Shown: positions 19,072 through 26,914 of the stretch, in pieces
Position numbering within the stretch: position 1 is the stretch's first letter
How the letters are laid out: each line of letters begins with the position of its first letter
Source: Acidobacteriota bacterium
GTDB taxonomy: Bacteria; Acidobacteriota; Vicinamibacteria; Vicinamibacterales; UBA2999
DNA length: 64,000 bases
Assembly (NCBI GenBank): GCA_947465645.1
Contig: CANIBQ010000010.1
Location: 32,603-96,602 of the forward strand
Direction: 5' to 3'
The notes under the pieces: model-generated
Databases searched by the model: none
Told to the model about the DNA's origin: nothing
The model's input: only the letters and a program-made list of their open reading frames with translations
Translations under genes and position numbers: made by a program

Positions 19072-19946
19072 CTCCGCGCCAGCCTCAGCGCGCCGCGGCG
19101 CAGCAGGGCCCACGACGCCACCACGGTGGCGACCGCCCCAAGCGGCACCGCGATCGCGAGGCACGTGGCCGCGACGTCCGGCGTAATCCGCACGAAGATC
19201 AGGGCGGTGTCATAACGCCACTGGAAGAAGGCATTGATCAGGCGTTCCGAGGCCACCGCGAGCAGCAGGCCGAACAGCGAGCCCACTCCGGCGATCAGCA
19301 CGCCCTCGAAAAAAATCTGCACCAGGATGCGGCGAACCGGAAGGCCGATCAGGCGCAGCACGCCCACCGTCTCGCGGCGCTCGTCCACGAGCATGATCGT
19401 CAGCGCCAGCAGGAAGACGGTCGCCGCGACGATCGTGACCAGGGCGATCGCGAGGTGAAACCGCTCGATCACCACGAACGGGCCCGCGGCCGCGGCGGCG
19501 TCGGCGGTGGGCCTGGCGAAGACGCCGGGCATGCGGCCGTTGACGTCGCGCGCGAACGCGCCCGCATCGGCAGCGTCGCGCAGCTTCACGTTCACCGCTT
19601 CGACGTGCTCGGTGCCTTCGGGCACGGCCGGATCCCTGGTCAGCGAGAGCAGATCGGGCAGGTGAAGCCGTACCTCGCGCGGAACGCTGCCGAGCCGCAT
19701 CGGGTCGGGTGTCGGTTCGTAGATGCCGGCAATCCTGAACGCCCGCGCGCGCGCGCCGCTGGCCTCCGGCGCGAGCTGCACCACCGCGCCAACCGCCAGC
19801 TTCTCCTGCTCGGCGAGTTGCCGCGACATCAGAATCGGTGAGGGTTCCTGCGCCGCAGACGCTGCGGCGGCGATGAGGAGAACGAGAACGGCGGCGAACC
19901 AGGAAAGGACGAACGACCCGAACGATCCGAACGACCCGAACGTCAC
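19068..19946 (-). CDS. second FtsX-type permease with signal-peptide-like N-terminus
   Basis: 292 residues. After a short FGSFGSFGSF tract comes one hydrophobic segment (VLSWFAAVLVLLIAAAAS, about 12-32), a periplasmic domain, and three C-terminal helices with DERRETVGVLRLIGLPVRRIL as the coupling segment. The first helix resembles a signal peptide ending SAA rather than a normal FtsX helix, and the periplasmic domain is short. GTG at 19946 overlaps the EVE gene stop by 4 bp, which supports it; an internal ATG near 19829 would lose the membrane segment. Partner of the permease downstream. Confidence 0.82.
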   Translation of the reverse strand: MTFGSFGSFGSFVLSWFAAVLVLLIAAAASAAQEPSPILMSRQLAEQEKLAVGAVVQLAPEASGARARAFRIAGIYEPTPDPMRLGSVPREVRLHLPDLLSLTRDPAVPEGTEHVEAVNVKLRDAADAGAFARDVNGRMPGVFARPTADAAAAAGPFVVIERFHLAIALVTIVAATVFLLALTIMLVDERRETVGVLRLIGLPVRRILVQIFFEGVLIAGVGSLFGLLLAVASERLINAFFQWRYDTALIFVRITPDVAATCLAIAVPLGAVATVVASWALLRRGALRLARR

Positions 19947-19953
19947 GAACGAC
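19911..19953. repeat. 9-bp tandem repeat, unit GAACGACCC
   Basis: Nearly five tandem units (GAACGACCC, GAACGATCC, GAACGACCC, GAACGTCAC, GAACGAC) spanning the end of the EVE gene and the start of the permease gene. On the minus strand they encode the Phe-Gly-Ser repeats at the permease N-terminus. Confidence 0.85.
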
Positions 19954-20350
19954 TGATCTTCTCGATCCGGGCCCATTCGGCATCCGTGACCGGCATCACC
20001 GAGAGCCTCGACATCCGGACCAGTGGAAATTCGGCAAACGCGCGGTCGGCCTTGATCTCGGCGAGGGTGACCGGCCGTGTCAGCTTCTTCTCCGCGCCGA
20101 CCTCGACGACATGCAGCTTGCCGGCGGCGTCGTCCGGATCCGGGTACGCATCGGTCAGCGCCTTCGCAACGGCGACCACCGCCTTCTGTTTGCCGGTGTG
20201 ATAGTAGAAGATGCGGTCGCCCTTGCGGATCGAACGGAGGTGCTTCTGGGCGAGCGGGTTCTTCACGCCGGCCCAGACGGTCTTGCGATCGCGCTCGAGC
20301 TGGTCGTATCCGTAATGCTCCGGTTCTTCCTTCACCAGCCACTGCGCCAT
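19943..20350 (-). CDS. EVE-domain protein
   Basis: 135 residues forming one EVE domain (PUA-like fold): MAQWLVKEEPEHYGYDQL, VWAGVKNPLAQKHLRSI, KGDRIFYYHTGKQKAVVAVA and the C-terminal PLVRMSRLSVMPVT. EVE and YTH domains recognise modified bases in DNA or RNA; in bacteria stand-alone EVE proteins are often linked to restriction or RNA modification. The ATG shares two bases with the ATG of mug on the opposite strand. The stop overlaps the permease GTG, so it may be the first gene of the transporter operon. Its target here is unknown. Confidence 0.92.
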   Translation of the reverse strand: MAQWLVKEEPEHYGYDQLERDRKTVWAGVKNPLAQKHLRSIRKGDRIFYYHTGKQKAVVAVAKALTDAYPDPDDAAGKLHVVEVGAEKKLTRPVTLAEIKADRAFAEFPLVRMSRLSVMPVTDAEWARIEKISRS

Positions 20351-20888
20351 GCCTCGAATTATATCGACAGTACTCCCGCCCCTTCGTGACCGGATCCGCC
20401 CCGGTGTGCGGGTGCTGTTTGTCGGGATCAATCCCGGCGTTCGCTCGGCCATGACCGGCCATCACTTCGCCGGCTTCTCCAACCGGTTCTGGAAGCTGCT
20501 CTACGAATCGAAGCTGGTCCCGGAGCCGATCACCTTCGAAGAGGACGATCGGCTGCACGAGTGGGGCTACGGCATCACCAACATCGTCGCGCGCGCGACG
20601 CCGGGAATCGACACGCTCGAGAAGGGGGAGTACGTGACCGGCCGTACGAAGCTGCGCGCCAAGGTCGGGCGCTACCAGCCGCAGGTGGTCGCGATGGTCG
20701 GCGTCACCGTCTTTCGCGCCATGTTTCCGGAGCACAAGGGCGCGGTGGCGCTCGGCCTGCAGGCGCAGACCGTCGGCGGGTCGGCGGTGTTCGTGCTCCC
20801 GAATCCCAGCGGCCGCAACGCGAACTTCACCTACGCGGAAATGCTGGCGGCGTTCAGGTCGCTTCGCCGCCACCTGGCGATTCCTTGA
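20349..20888 (+). CDS. mug: G/U mismatch-specific uracil-DNA glycosylase (Mug/TDG type)
   Basis: 179 residues of the UDG superfamily, family 2. Motif 1 is VGINPGVRSAMTGHHFAG (catalytic Asn in GINPG), and the C-terminal loop is VLPNPSGRNANFTY, as in Mug/TDG. It removes uracil or ethenocytosine opposite guanine and starts base-excision repair. The ATG at 20349 overlaps the start codon of the divergent EVE gene; in-frame GTG codons near 20406 come too late for the first strand. No Shine-Dalgarno is visible. A strong terminator follows 3 bp after the stop. Confidence 0.93.
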   Translation: MPRIISTVLPPLRDRIRPGVRVLFVGINPGVRSAMTGHHFAGFSNRFWKLLYESKLVPEPITFEEDDRLHEWGYGITNIVARATPGIDTLEKGEYVTGRTKLRAKVGRYQPQVVAMVGVTVFRAMFPEHKGAVALGLQAQTVGGSAVFVLPNPSGRNANFTYAEMLAAFRSLRRHLAIP

Positions 20889-20890
20889 CA

Positions 20891-20929
20891 GCCCCGGGCA
20901 GCGTCTTTCGGCTGCCTCTGGGCTTTTTT
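20891..20929 (+). terminator. rho-independent terminator after mug
   Basis: The stem GCCC..GGCAGC pairs with GCTGCC..GGGC across the loop GTCTTTCG, followed directly by TTTTTT. It is the clearest intrinsic terminator in the window. Confidence 0.85.
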
Positions 20930-20942
20930 AAGACACTTGTGT

Positions 20943-20978
20943 GACAGCCGGTATCCCGGCTGTCCACCGCCCTATAAT
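20943..20978 (+). promoter_or_regulatory. candidate promoter/operator of the Tad pilus operon
   Basis: A perfect 9-bp inverted repeat (GACAGCCGG, spacer TATC, CCGGCTGTC; 20943-20964) stands just before a consensus -10 TATAAT (20973-20978), 34 bp before the secretin ATG. The repeat covers the position where a -35 box would be, and no -35 match is visible, so it may be a regulator binding site. It could also be the base of another hairpin. Confidence 0.5.
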
Positions 20979-21011
20979 CACCCACGCGGATCGTCAGGTC
21001 TGCGGCAGCCC

Positions 21012-23000
21012 ATGATATTGCTCCGACGTCGCGCGGTCACCAGCTTCGGCATGCTGGCGTGGGTGGCCTTCCACCTGGCGTCGGGTCTCGCGTCCGGCGC
21101 GCAGCTCGCGCCGCCGGCTGGCGAGGCCCCGAACGTGGTCATCCGGTCGCAGTACCGGCGCCTGCCGTTTAACCAGGACATTCAACGCCTCGCGGTTGCC
21201 GACACGGAGATCCTGACCGCGGAGCTGATTACCAGCCGCGAGGTGCTGGTGCTCGGTCGCGAAACCGGCCGCACCACGGTTATCGTCTGGTTTACCAACG
21301 GCTCGTCCCGCGAATTCGCCTTCGCCGTGCAGCGCGATCTGTCGGTCCTCGAGCGCGCCCTCAGGAGCGTGCATCCTTCCATTGCCGTCGAGAGCGCCCC
21401 CGATCGCGATGCCCTCATCCTGACGGGGATCGTGCCCGACCTCAGTACGTCGCTGACGGCGGAAGCGATCGTGCGCAATTACCTGGACGCGGGCAACAGC
21501 ACGCGCGGCCCGGCACAGCCCCTGCTCGCGGCTCCCGCCGCACCGGGAGTGACGCCGGACGCGGCGCCGGCGCCGCCCGTCCAGCAGTCGCAGGGCGCGG
21601 GGCAGACGTCGGGCAGCGTGATCAATCTCATTCAGCTCGATCGGCTGCCGCAACAGACCGAAGAGAAGATCCGCGACGCGATTCGAGCCATCGGCGGCCA
21701 GGATGTCACCATCCGCCGCATGTTGCGCGGCAACGTTCGCGACGACCTGGTTGACACGCTCGTGCTCGAGGGCCGCGTGCCGAACCAGACCGCGCTGATG
21801 CGGGTGCTGGTGCTGTCGGCGCAGTTGTTCGCGGGTCAGACCCTCACCGCTGCGAATATCCGGGTGCTGGCTGACGAAGCCGGGGGACTCGCGGATCAGA
21901 TGCAGTCGCAGGCGACCCAGTCGCAACTGGGAGGCGGCGGTGCGACGTCCTCGCTGTTTGGCGGCGCCAGGTCGAGCAGGCTGAGCAACGAAGTGCGCAC
22001 CAACTTCGGCCGGGCGACGGCCATCGAGGCGGCGGGCGGCCGCATCCTCTCGTTCATCCAGGTCGTCGATCTGCCGCAGGTCCGCGTCGATATCCGCCTC
22101 ATCGAAGTCGACCGGACCAAGCTGCGCGCACTCGATCCCAACACGGTGCTGGTGACGTCGGACTTCCGCCAGCCGTCGCTCAATCCCGCCTCGTCGGCCG
22201 CTGCCGTCCAGGGGAATCAGGCGGCCCGGGTCGGCAGCGGCGGCGCGGCGATCCAGAACGTGCTGTCGTTCCTGAGCGGAGGGCTGCTGAACGAGCTGCA
22301 GTATTCAGGCGGTGGCCTCGCCATTGACAACGCGCTGTCGTTCCTCGAGCGCGAGGGCATCGCGCAAAGCCTGTCGTCTCCCTCGCTCACGGTGCTGTCG
22401 GGAGAGATGGCGCAGGTGCAGATCGGCGGCGAGATTCCTGTGCCCACCGCGTTCGCGCCGGCGTTCGGCGGCGGGGCGGCCGCGGGCAACGCTGGCGGCG
22501 GCGGGGCGGCGGCGGCCACGCCCGGCGTCTTCAGCTCGGTCGAGTTCGTGCCCTTCGGCGTCCAGCTTCAAATCCGGCCGCTGGTGGGTGAAGACGACAC
22601 CATCACCCTCGACGTCCAGCCGCTGGTGGTCACCCCCGACTCGGTGTTGACCAACACCATCCGCCAATCGACCGGTGCCGCAGTCGCCACGACGGCGTTC
22701 CAGACACGCGCGTTGCGAACCAGCTCGAGATTGCAGGACGGCCAGGCGCTGCTGATCGCCGGCCTCCTGTCGAACATTTCCTCCACCAATACGGCCTCGA
22801 CGCCCGGGTTGCGGGCGCTGCCGCTGGTGGGCAGGCTGTTCCAGGGGATCAACCGGAACGACCAGGATACTGAGTTGATCGTGGTGGTTAACCCGGTTAT
22901 CCTCCGGGAACCCGTTCCAGATGTTGCGCTGTGGTCGTTCCCGAGCCGGGAGGAGTTGCTCCGTTCGAGCATGCCCGGACCGGCCGTCCTAATCAAATAG
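21012..23000 (+). CDS. cpaC: Tad/Flp pilus outer-membrane secretin (CpaC/RcpA)
   Basis: 662 residues, first gene of the Tad locus. Signal peptide at about 1-32. The N-terminal pilus-assembly domain spans about 45-165 (QDIQRLAVADTEILTAELIT, VLVLGRETGRTTVIVW), with a second BON-like unit after a Pro/Ala linker at about 205-300. The secretin core lies at about 350-640: QVRVDIRLIEVDR, SLSSPSLTVLSGEMAQVQIG GEIPVP, SSRLQDGQALLIAGLL and the C-terminal DTELIVVVNPVIL. It should form the outer-membrane channel for the Flp pilus. Glycine/alanine-rich inserts make it longer than most CpaC proteins. I use ATG 21012 because earlier in-frame codons precede the signal peptide. Confidence 0.93.
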   Translation: MILLRRRAVTSFGMLAWVAFHLASGLASGAQLAPPAGEAPNVVIRSQYRRLPFNQDIQRLAVADTEILTAELITSREVLVLGRETGRTTVIVWFTNGSSREFAFAVQRDLSVLERALRSVHPSIAVESAPDRDALILTGIVPDLSTSLTAEAIVRNYLDAGNSTRGPAQPLLAAPAAPGVTPDAAPAPPVQQSQGAGQTSGSVINLIQLDRLPQQTEEKIRDAIRAIGGQDVTIRRMLRGNVRDDLVDTLVLEGRVPNQTALMRVLVLSAQLFAGQTLTAANIRVLADEAGGLADQMQSQATQSQLGGGGATSSLFGGARSSRLSNEVRTNFGRATAIEAAGGRILSFIQVVDLPQVRVDIRLIEVDRTKLRALDPNTVLVTSDFRQPSLNPASSAAAVQGNQAARVGSGGAAIQNVLSFLSGGLLNELQYSGGGLAIDNALSFLEREGIAQSLSSPSLTVLSGEMAQVQIGGEIPVPTAFAPAFGGGAAAGNAGGGGAAAATPGVFSSVEFVPFGVQLQIRPLVGEDDTITLDVQPLVVTPDSVLTNTIRQSTGAAVATTAFQTRALRTSSRLQDGQALLIAGLLSNISSTNTASTPGLRALPLVGRLFQGINRNDQDTELIVVVNPVILREPVPDVALWSFPSREELLRSSMPGPAVLIK

Positions 23001-23045
23001 CGTGGCGAAGTAGCTTCAGATAGTCAGGTAGACAGGGGAGTTCCA

Positions 23046-23420
23046 ATGTTGAAAATCGTGCGACGGCTGCGGCAGAACGAGACCGGCGCGGCGCTGGTGG
23101 AATACGCACTGATCATCGCGGGTGTGGCGCTCATCGGCGCAGCCGCGGTGTCGATCTTCGGCAACAAGGTGACCGACATGCTCGCCACCGCGGCGGCCAT
23201 CCTGCCGGGCGCTCATGCCGACTCCAACGCGCCGATCGTGAGCGGCAAGATCATCGAAACCTCTCCCAACGCGCCGGGGTTCGACGACGGCAACTCCGCG
23301 ACGGGTATCGGGCTCGACGTCAACGCCATCACGCAGTCGAACGGGCAGAAGCGCCTGGGCGACAACGTGGGAGGGGACGGCTCGCTCTCGTCGCTCGTCC
23401 TCGAAACAAAGAACCGCTAA
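23046..23420 (+). CDS. flp: Flp-type IVb pilin with long C-terminal extension
   Basis: 124 residues. A short basic leader (MLKIVRRLRQNETG) is followed by the type IVb pilin start ALVEYALIIAGVALIGAAAV; prepilin peptidase should cut within GA|ALVEYALI, leaving the Glu that pairs in the fibre. Residues 17-45 form the hydrophobic spine. Ordinary Flp pilins are about 50-75 residues; this one adds about 70 hydrophilic residues (SNAPIVSGKIIETSP onward) that would decorate the pilus surface. Shine-Dalgarno GGGGAG lies 7 nt upstream. It is the major pilin candidate. Confidence 0.9.
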   Translation: MLKIVRRLRQNETGAALVEYALIIAGVALIGAAAVSIFGNKVTDMLATAAAILPGAHADSNAPIVSGKIIETSPNAPGFDDGNSATGIGLDVNAITQSNGQKRLGDNVGGDGSLSSLVLETKNR

Positions 23421-23438
23421 GCGGTTCCTGACGCCTTC

Positions 23439-24413
23439 ATGGGTCACGCGGGAGAGCGAGGGGCGGCGCTCGTCGAGTTCGCGCTCGTCTCGCTGGTGTT
23501 GTACCTGCTGCTGGCCGGCACGATCGAGTTCGGCCGGCTGATGTTCGACGCCAACGCCCTGCAGGACGTCGCGCGCGTCGCCGCCCGGGAGCTCGCCGTC
23601 GCCCCCGTCAGGGCCGACGCGACGTTCGACTACGCGCTCTCATGCGACGCGGCCTCCGACCCCGACTGTCTCGTTGACCTGAAAGCGCGCATCTTCGACC
23701 CGGCCTGCCTGGTCGTGGATCTCAGCGATCCGGCCGTGGCGTCCGATCCCGATGGGTACTTCGCCGCCATGCCTGTAGTCAATCGCGCGCTGCGGACGCT
23801 CATGATTACCGAACCGGCACGGCCCAACCTGCTGCGCTACGCCGGCGCCCTGCTCAGCGACGGCAGCGGCCTGGCCTGCAGTGCGATCGGCCCGAACGGG
23901 CAGGCCTCTGCGACCGGGCTGACCGTGGGCATCCCGTTCGTCGATGCACGCGGCGCCGACGGCGCCGAATCGATTACCTGGGTGCCGGTGGTCCAGGAGA
24001 TCCGCGCCGCACTCGACGCGGACTGTCCCGCACGGGGACCGTTCAGCCTGGTCTATCTCGCAGCCGAAGACGCGTGCGGTGCGCTCGCCGCCGATCCGCT
24101 GCCCGACCGCGGGCTGGCCGCGGTGCGCATCAACTATCCCTACCAGGCGGCGACGCTCAGCGGGTTTCAACCCTCCGCGCCAACCGACCTCGATCCCCTT
24201 CCGCCGAACATCGCCAACGTCATCACCGCCGACGATGGCGCGGTGCAGCAGAACAACCAGGCCCCCGGCAACCCGATCGACGATGGTGCGATCGGCCCGT
24301 ACGCGGGGGCGTTCGGGCTGGGCCGGCAATACGCGCTGGCCGGCCGCACGGTCCGGCCGTTTCGAAAGCTGATCTCGGTACAGGCGATTTATCGCCGCGA
24401 GGTGGTTGAGTGA
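23439..24413 (+). CDS. tadE: TadE-like pseudopilin
   Basis: 324 residues. The N-terminus GERGAALVEFALVSLVLYLL carries the TadE prepilin-like motif with the Glu at +5 and a single membrane helix (about 8-30). The rest is a large extracytoplasmic domain with several cysteines (LSCDAASDPDCLVD, ACSAIG, CPARG, DACGAL) that may form disulphides. TadE proteins are usually 150-200 residues, so this is a long version. It probably primes or caps the pilus. The stop overlaps the cpaB GTG by 4 bp. Confidence 0.85.
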   Translation: MGHAGERGAALVEFALVSLVLYLLLAGTIEFGRLMFDANALQDVARVAARELAVAPVRADATFDYALSCDAASDPDCLVDLKARIFDPACLVVDLSDPAVASDPDGYFAAMPVVNRALRTLMITEPARPNLLRYAGALLSDGSGLACSAIGPNGQASATGLTVGIPFVDARGADGAESITWVPVVQEIRAALDADCPARGPFSLVYLAAEDACGALAADPLPDRGLAAVRINYPYQAATLSGFQPSAPTDLDPLPPNIANVITADDGAVQQNNQAPGNPIDDGAIGPYAGAFGLGRQYALAGRTVRPFRKLISVQAIYRREVVE

Positions 24414-25417
24414 GTTCCTATTCCCCACGGCGGCCGGGTGCGCCGTCGACGCTGACACCCTCGATGATCGCCCTCATCGCCGTCGCATCGGTCGTGGTGC
24501 TCCTCGGCACGCTGATCGCGCTCGGCGTCGTCGACATGTCGCGGTTCAGATCCAACCAGCCTTCCACTGCCGGGTTGATCGCCGTGCCGACTCCGGCCAC
24601 GGTGATTCCCGCGTACACGAGGATCCGCCGCGATCATCTGTGGGATCGCCGCAACGCCCAGCTGGCGGTGATCTATCTGCCTCCTGGCGCGGTGACCAAG
24701 GAGATGCTGGTCAACATCGGCGACGTCATCGGCCGCGTGCTCGACGGTGACAAGGAGCCGGGCTACGTGTTCACCGAGTCGGATTTCCTCCCCAGGGGGA
24801 CCCGCGAGGGCATCGTCGCCGGCATACCCGCCGGCAAGCGGGCGATCCGGATCTCGGCGGATCGAGTTGATGGGTTGTACGGGCTTCATGCCGGCGACCG
24901 GTTCGACATCCTTGCCACCATGCCGATCGACGCGGCCGGGGGCAGCCGGACGTTCAACTTCGCCGGCCCGTACAGCCAGGAGATGGCGCTCCAGGCGCAG
25001 CTGTCGAACTGGGACAAGCAGGCGACGGTGCGGGTGATCGTGCAGAGCGCGCTGATCGTCGAGCCGATGACCTCGCGCGCGGTGGTGACCGTCCAGGGGT
25101 CGCTGACCGAGGGCAATGCGGCGCGAAGCCGGCAGGTGCAGGAGACGGTGATCGCGATCGAGCCCGAGGAAGTGGCGCTGCTGACGGAGGCGATGGCCGT
25201 CAACGCGAGGCTCACGACGATTCCGCGATCGGGACGTCCCGACGATCCGCTGGACAGCAGGACACCCGACCTGCGCCCCTTCAGCCCCTTCGCGACGTCC
25301 CGCGGTGGCGAGCAGGGCGGCCTCGATTCGCGGCTCTCGGACGACGACGACGACTTCAGGGTGGTCGAAACCATCATGGGACAAAAACGATCGCTGACCG
25401 CTGTACCACGGCCTTAG
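24410..25417 (+). CDS. cpaB: Flp pilus assembly protein CpaB/RcpC
   Basis: 335 residues with an N-terminal membrane helix (about 18-42) and an exported SAF-like beta-clip domain (about 55-130: VIPAYTRIRRDHL, GDVIGRVLDGDKEPGYVFTE). The CpaB core GKRAIRISADRVDGLYGLHAGDRFDIL follows. RcpC/CpaB proteins sit in the periplasm with the secretin and may bind peptidoglycan. The C-terminal 70 residues are Asp/Arg-rich and look disordered. GTG start overlaps the tadE stop (GTGA). Confidence 0.88.
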   Translation: MSSYSPRRPGAPSTLTPSMIALIAVASVVVLLGTLIALGVVDMSRFRSNQPSTAGLIAVPTPATVIPAYTRIRRDHLWDRRNAQLAVIYLPPGAVTKEMLVNIGDVIGRVLDGDKEPGYVFTESDFLPRGTREGIVAGIPAGKRAIRISADRVDGLYGLHAGDRFDILATMPIDAAGGSRTFNFAGPYSQEMALQAQLSNWDKQATVRVIVQSALIVEPMTSRAVVTVQGSLTEGNAARSRQVQETVIAIEPEEVALLTEAMAVNARLTTIPRSGRPDDPLDSRTPDLRPFSPFATSRGGEQGGLDSRLSDDDDDFRVVETIMGQKRSLTAVPRP

Positions 25418-25432
25418 TGGAAAGTTCCTGAC

Positions 25433-26902
25433 GTGCTGGTCCAGATCGCGTTGATCGTGTTCGCACTCTGCGGGGTGCTCTCCCTGGTGGTGGACATCGG
25501 CTACGCGCGGCTCACCCAGGGGCAGATGCAGAGCGCCGCCGATGCCGCGGCGCTCGAGGGACTGCGGCAGCGCGACGTCGGGGTGCGGAATCCTGTCACC
25601 GGCGTGACCGTCAACGATCCGTTTGCGAGCGACTGCCTTCGCCGGGCGGCGGCCAACCGCATCATCCGCCGCACCTTCGACGACAACCTCGATCCCGTGG
25701 ACGGCGACCCCGGCTACCAGTTTGGCGCCGGGCCGGTTGTCGATCTGACCGAGGGCGTCACCAGCGTGCACGCGCTTCAGACGATCAGCGTGCCCGACGC
25801 TCACGTCTACAAGCCTGACCCGCAGCTCAATCAACAGAACCAGGTCTACGGCGACATGGTCAGCGGGCGGTTCTGCTACACGTCCGATCCCGTTCCCTCC
25901 GAGGGCGGCGGCTACGAGCTGCAGGACATCGTCTGCGAGGAGCCGCAGCGCGGCACCGGCGTGTATTCCCGCAACGACTTCAACCCGAACCTGACATCGC
26001 CGGGCGGCCCTGCGGCACTCAGCGAATGTCCGGCTCCCGATGACGTGCCACCCAGCCCGTGGCCGCTTGGCGGTACGGGGACCCTGACGAGCGTCAACGA
26101 CAGCGCATTTCTCGTCCGGTTGCGCCGCTCGAACGACTTCCAGGATCTCGACGGGCAGATGGAACCCGGCGTGGGTTCGAGCGGATCGTCGCTGCCGCTG
26201 ACGTTTGGCATGGGTACCACGATTCACGGCGACAGTCCGGATTCGGATTATTCCGTTCGCCGCGACGGCCTGACGGTGCGCGCCACCGCGATTGCGGACG
26301 CGCGGCCGGCGCTGCATCTCGGGGTTCCGCAAACCAACCCGTTGACGCCGAGTCTCAGTCCCTTCGTGGTGCTCGATACGTGCGTGCAGGCACCGGCAGG
26401 AGCGCAGCCCACCGCGCCGGTCGCGATCAACGTGACGATCAACCCGCTGACCGGCGTGATGACGCGCGCGGCGCCCGCAGTTGGGCCGTGTCCAGCCACG
26501 ACCGCGGTGGGTCGATTTGTCGCCAACGCGGCGACCCTGCGAAGCGTGGGGCAGGCGCCTCCTCTTGCGGGGGTCGCGACCACCTGCGCGGCGGCCGCCT
26601 CGTTCGCGGGTCGATACGGCGCTGTGTACTCGCAGATGTCGGTCGGGCCAAATCGGATCATCGGGTTCGCACGCATCACCTTCACCCGGGTTGCGATCTG
26701 CCCGTTGAATCCGACGCTGCCGTTCACCGCGACGATCACCCGGCTGCCGTCGGCCGTGGCCGCGGCCAACGCCACGGCGATTCTCTCGGGCGGCTTCGCC
26801 GCCGGTGTGCCGCCGGCCCTGGTGGGGGAGCTCGTCCAGAAGAACCTGCGCCGCACCGGCGTTGACTACGGTCCGGTGCTCGTGGCCGTCCTGGCGCGGT
26901 AA
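25433..26902 (+). CDS. tadG: TadG-like pilus-assembly protein
   Basis: 489 residues. One N-terminal helix (IALIVFALCGVLSLVVDIGY, about 4-25) leads into ARLTQGQMQSAADAAALEG, the signature of Tad/TadG N-termini. A long exported region rich in Pro/Ala follows and has no obvious von Willebrand A motif (DxSxS not seen). The usual basic leader before the helix is absent with the GTG start at 25433; the frame is blocked just upstream by the cpaB stop, so no longer start is possible. Minor pilin-like component with unknown precise role. Confidence 0.82.
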   Translation: MLVQIALIVFALCGVLSLVVDIGYARLTQGQMQSAADAAALEGLRQRDVGVRNPVTGVTVNDPFASDCLRRAAANRIIRRTFDDNLDPVDGDPGYQFGAGPVVDLTEGVTSVHALQTISVPDAHVYKPDPQLNQQNQVYGDMVSGRFCYTSDPVPSEGGGYELQDIVCEEPQRGTGVYSRNDFNPNLTSPGGPAALSECPAPDDVPPSPWPLGGTGTLTSVNDSAFLVRLRRSNDFQDLDGQMEPGVGSSGSSLPLTFGMGTTIHGDSPDSDYSVRRDGLTVRATAIADARPALHLGVPQTNPLTPSLSPFVVLDTCVQAPAGAQPTAPVAINVTINPLTGVMTRAAPAVGPCPATTAVGRFVANAATLRSVGQAPPLAGVATTCAAAASFAGRYGAVYSQMSVGPNRIIGFARITFTRVAICPLNPTLPFTATITRLPSAVAAANATAILSGGFAAGVPPALVGELVQKNLRRTGVDYGPVLVAVLAR

Positions 26903-26914
26903 GCGGTTCCCGTC

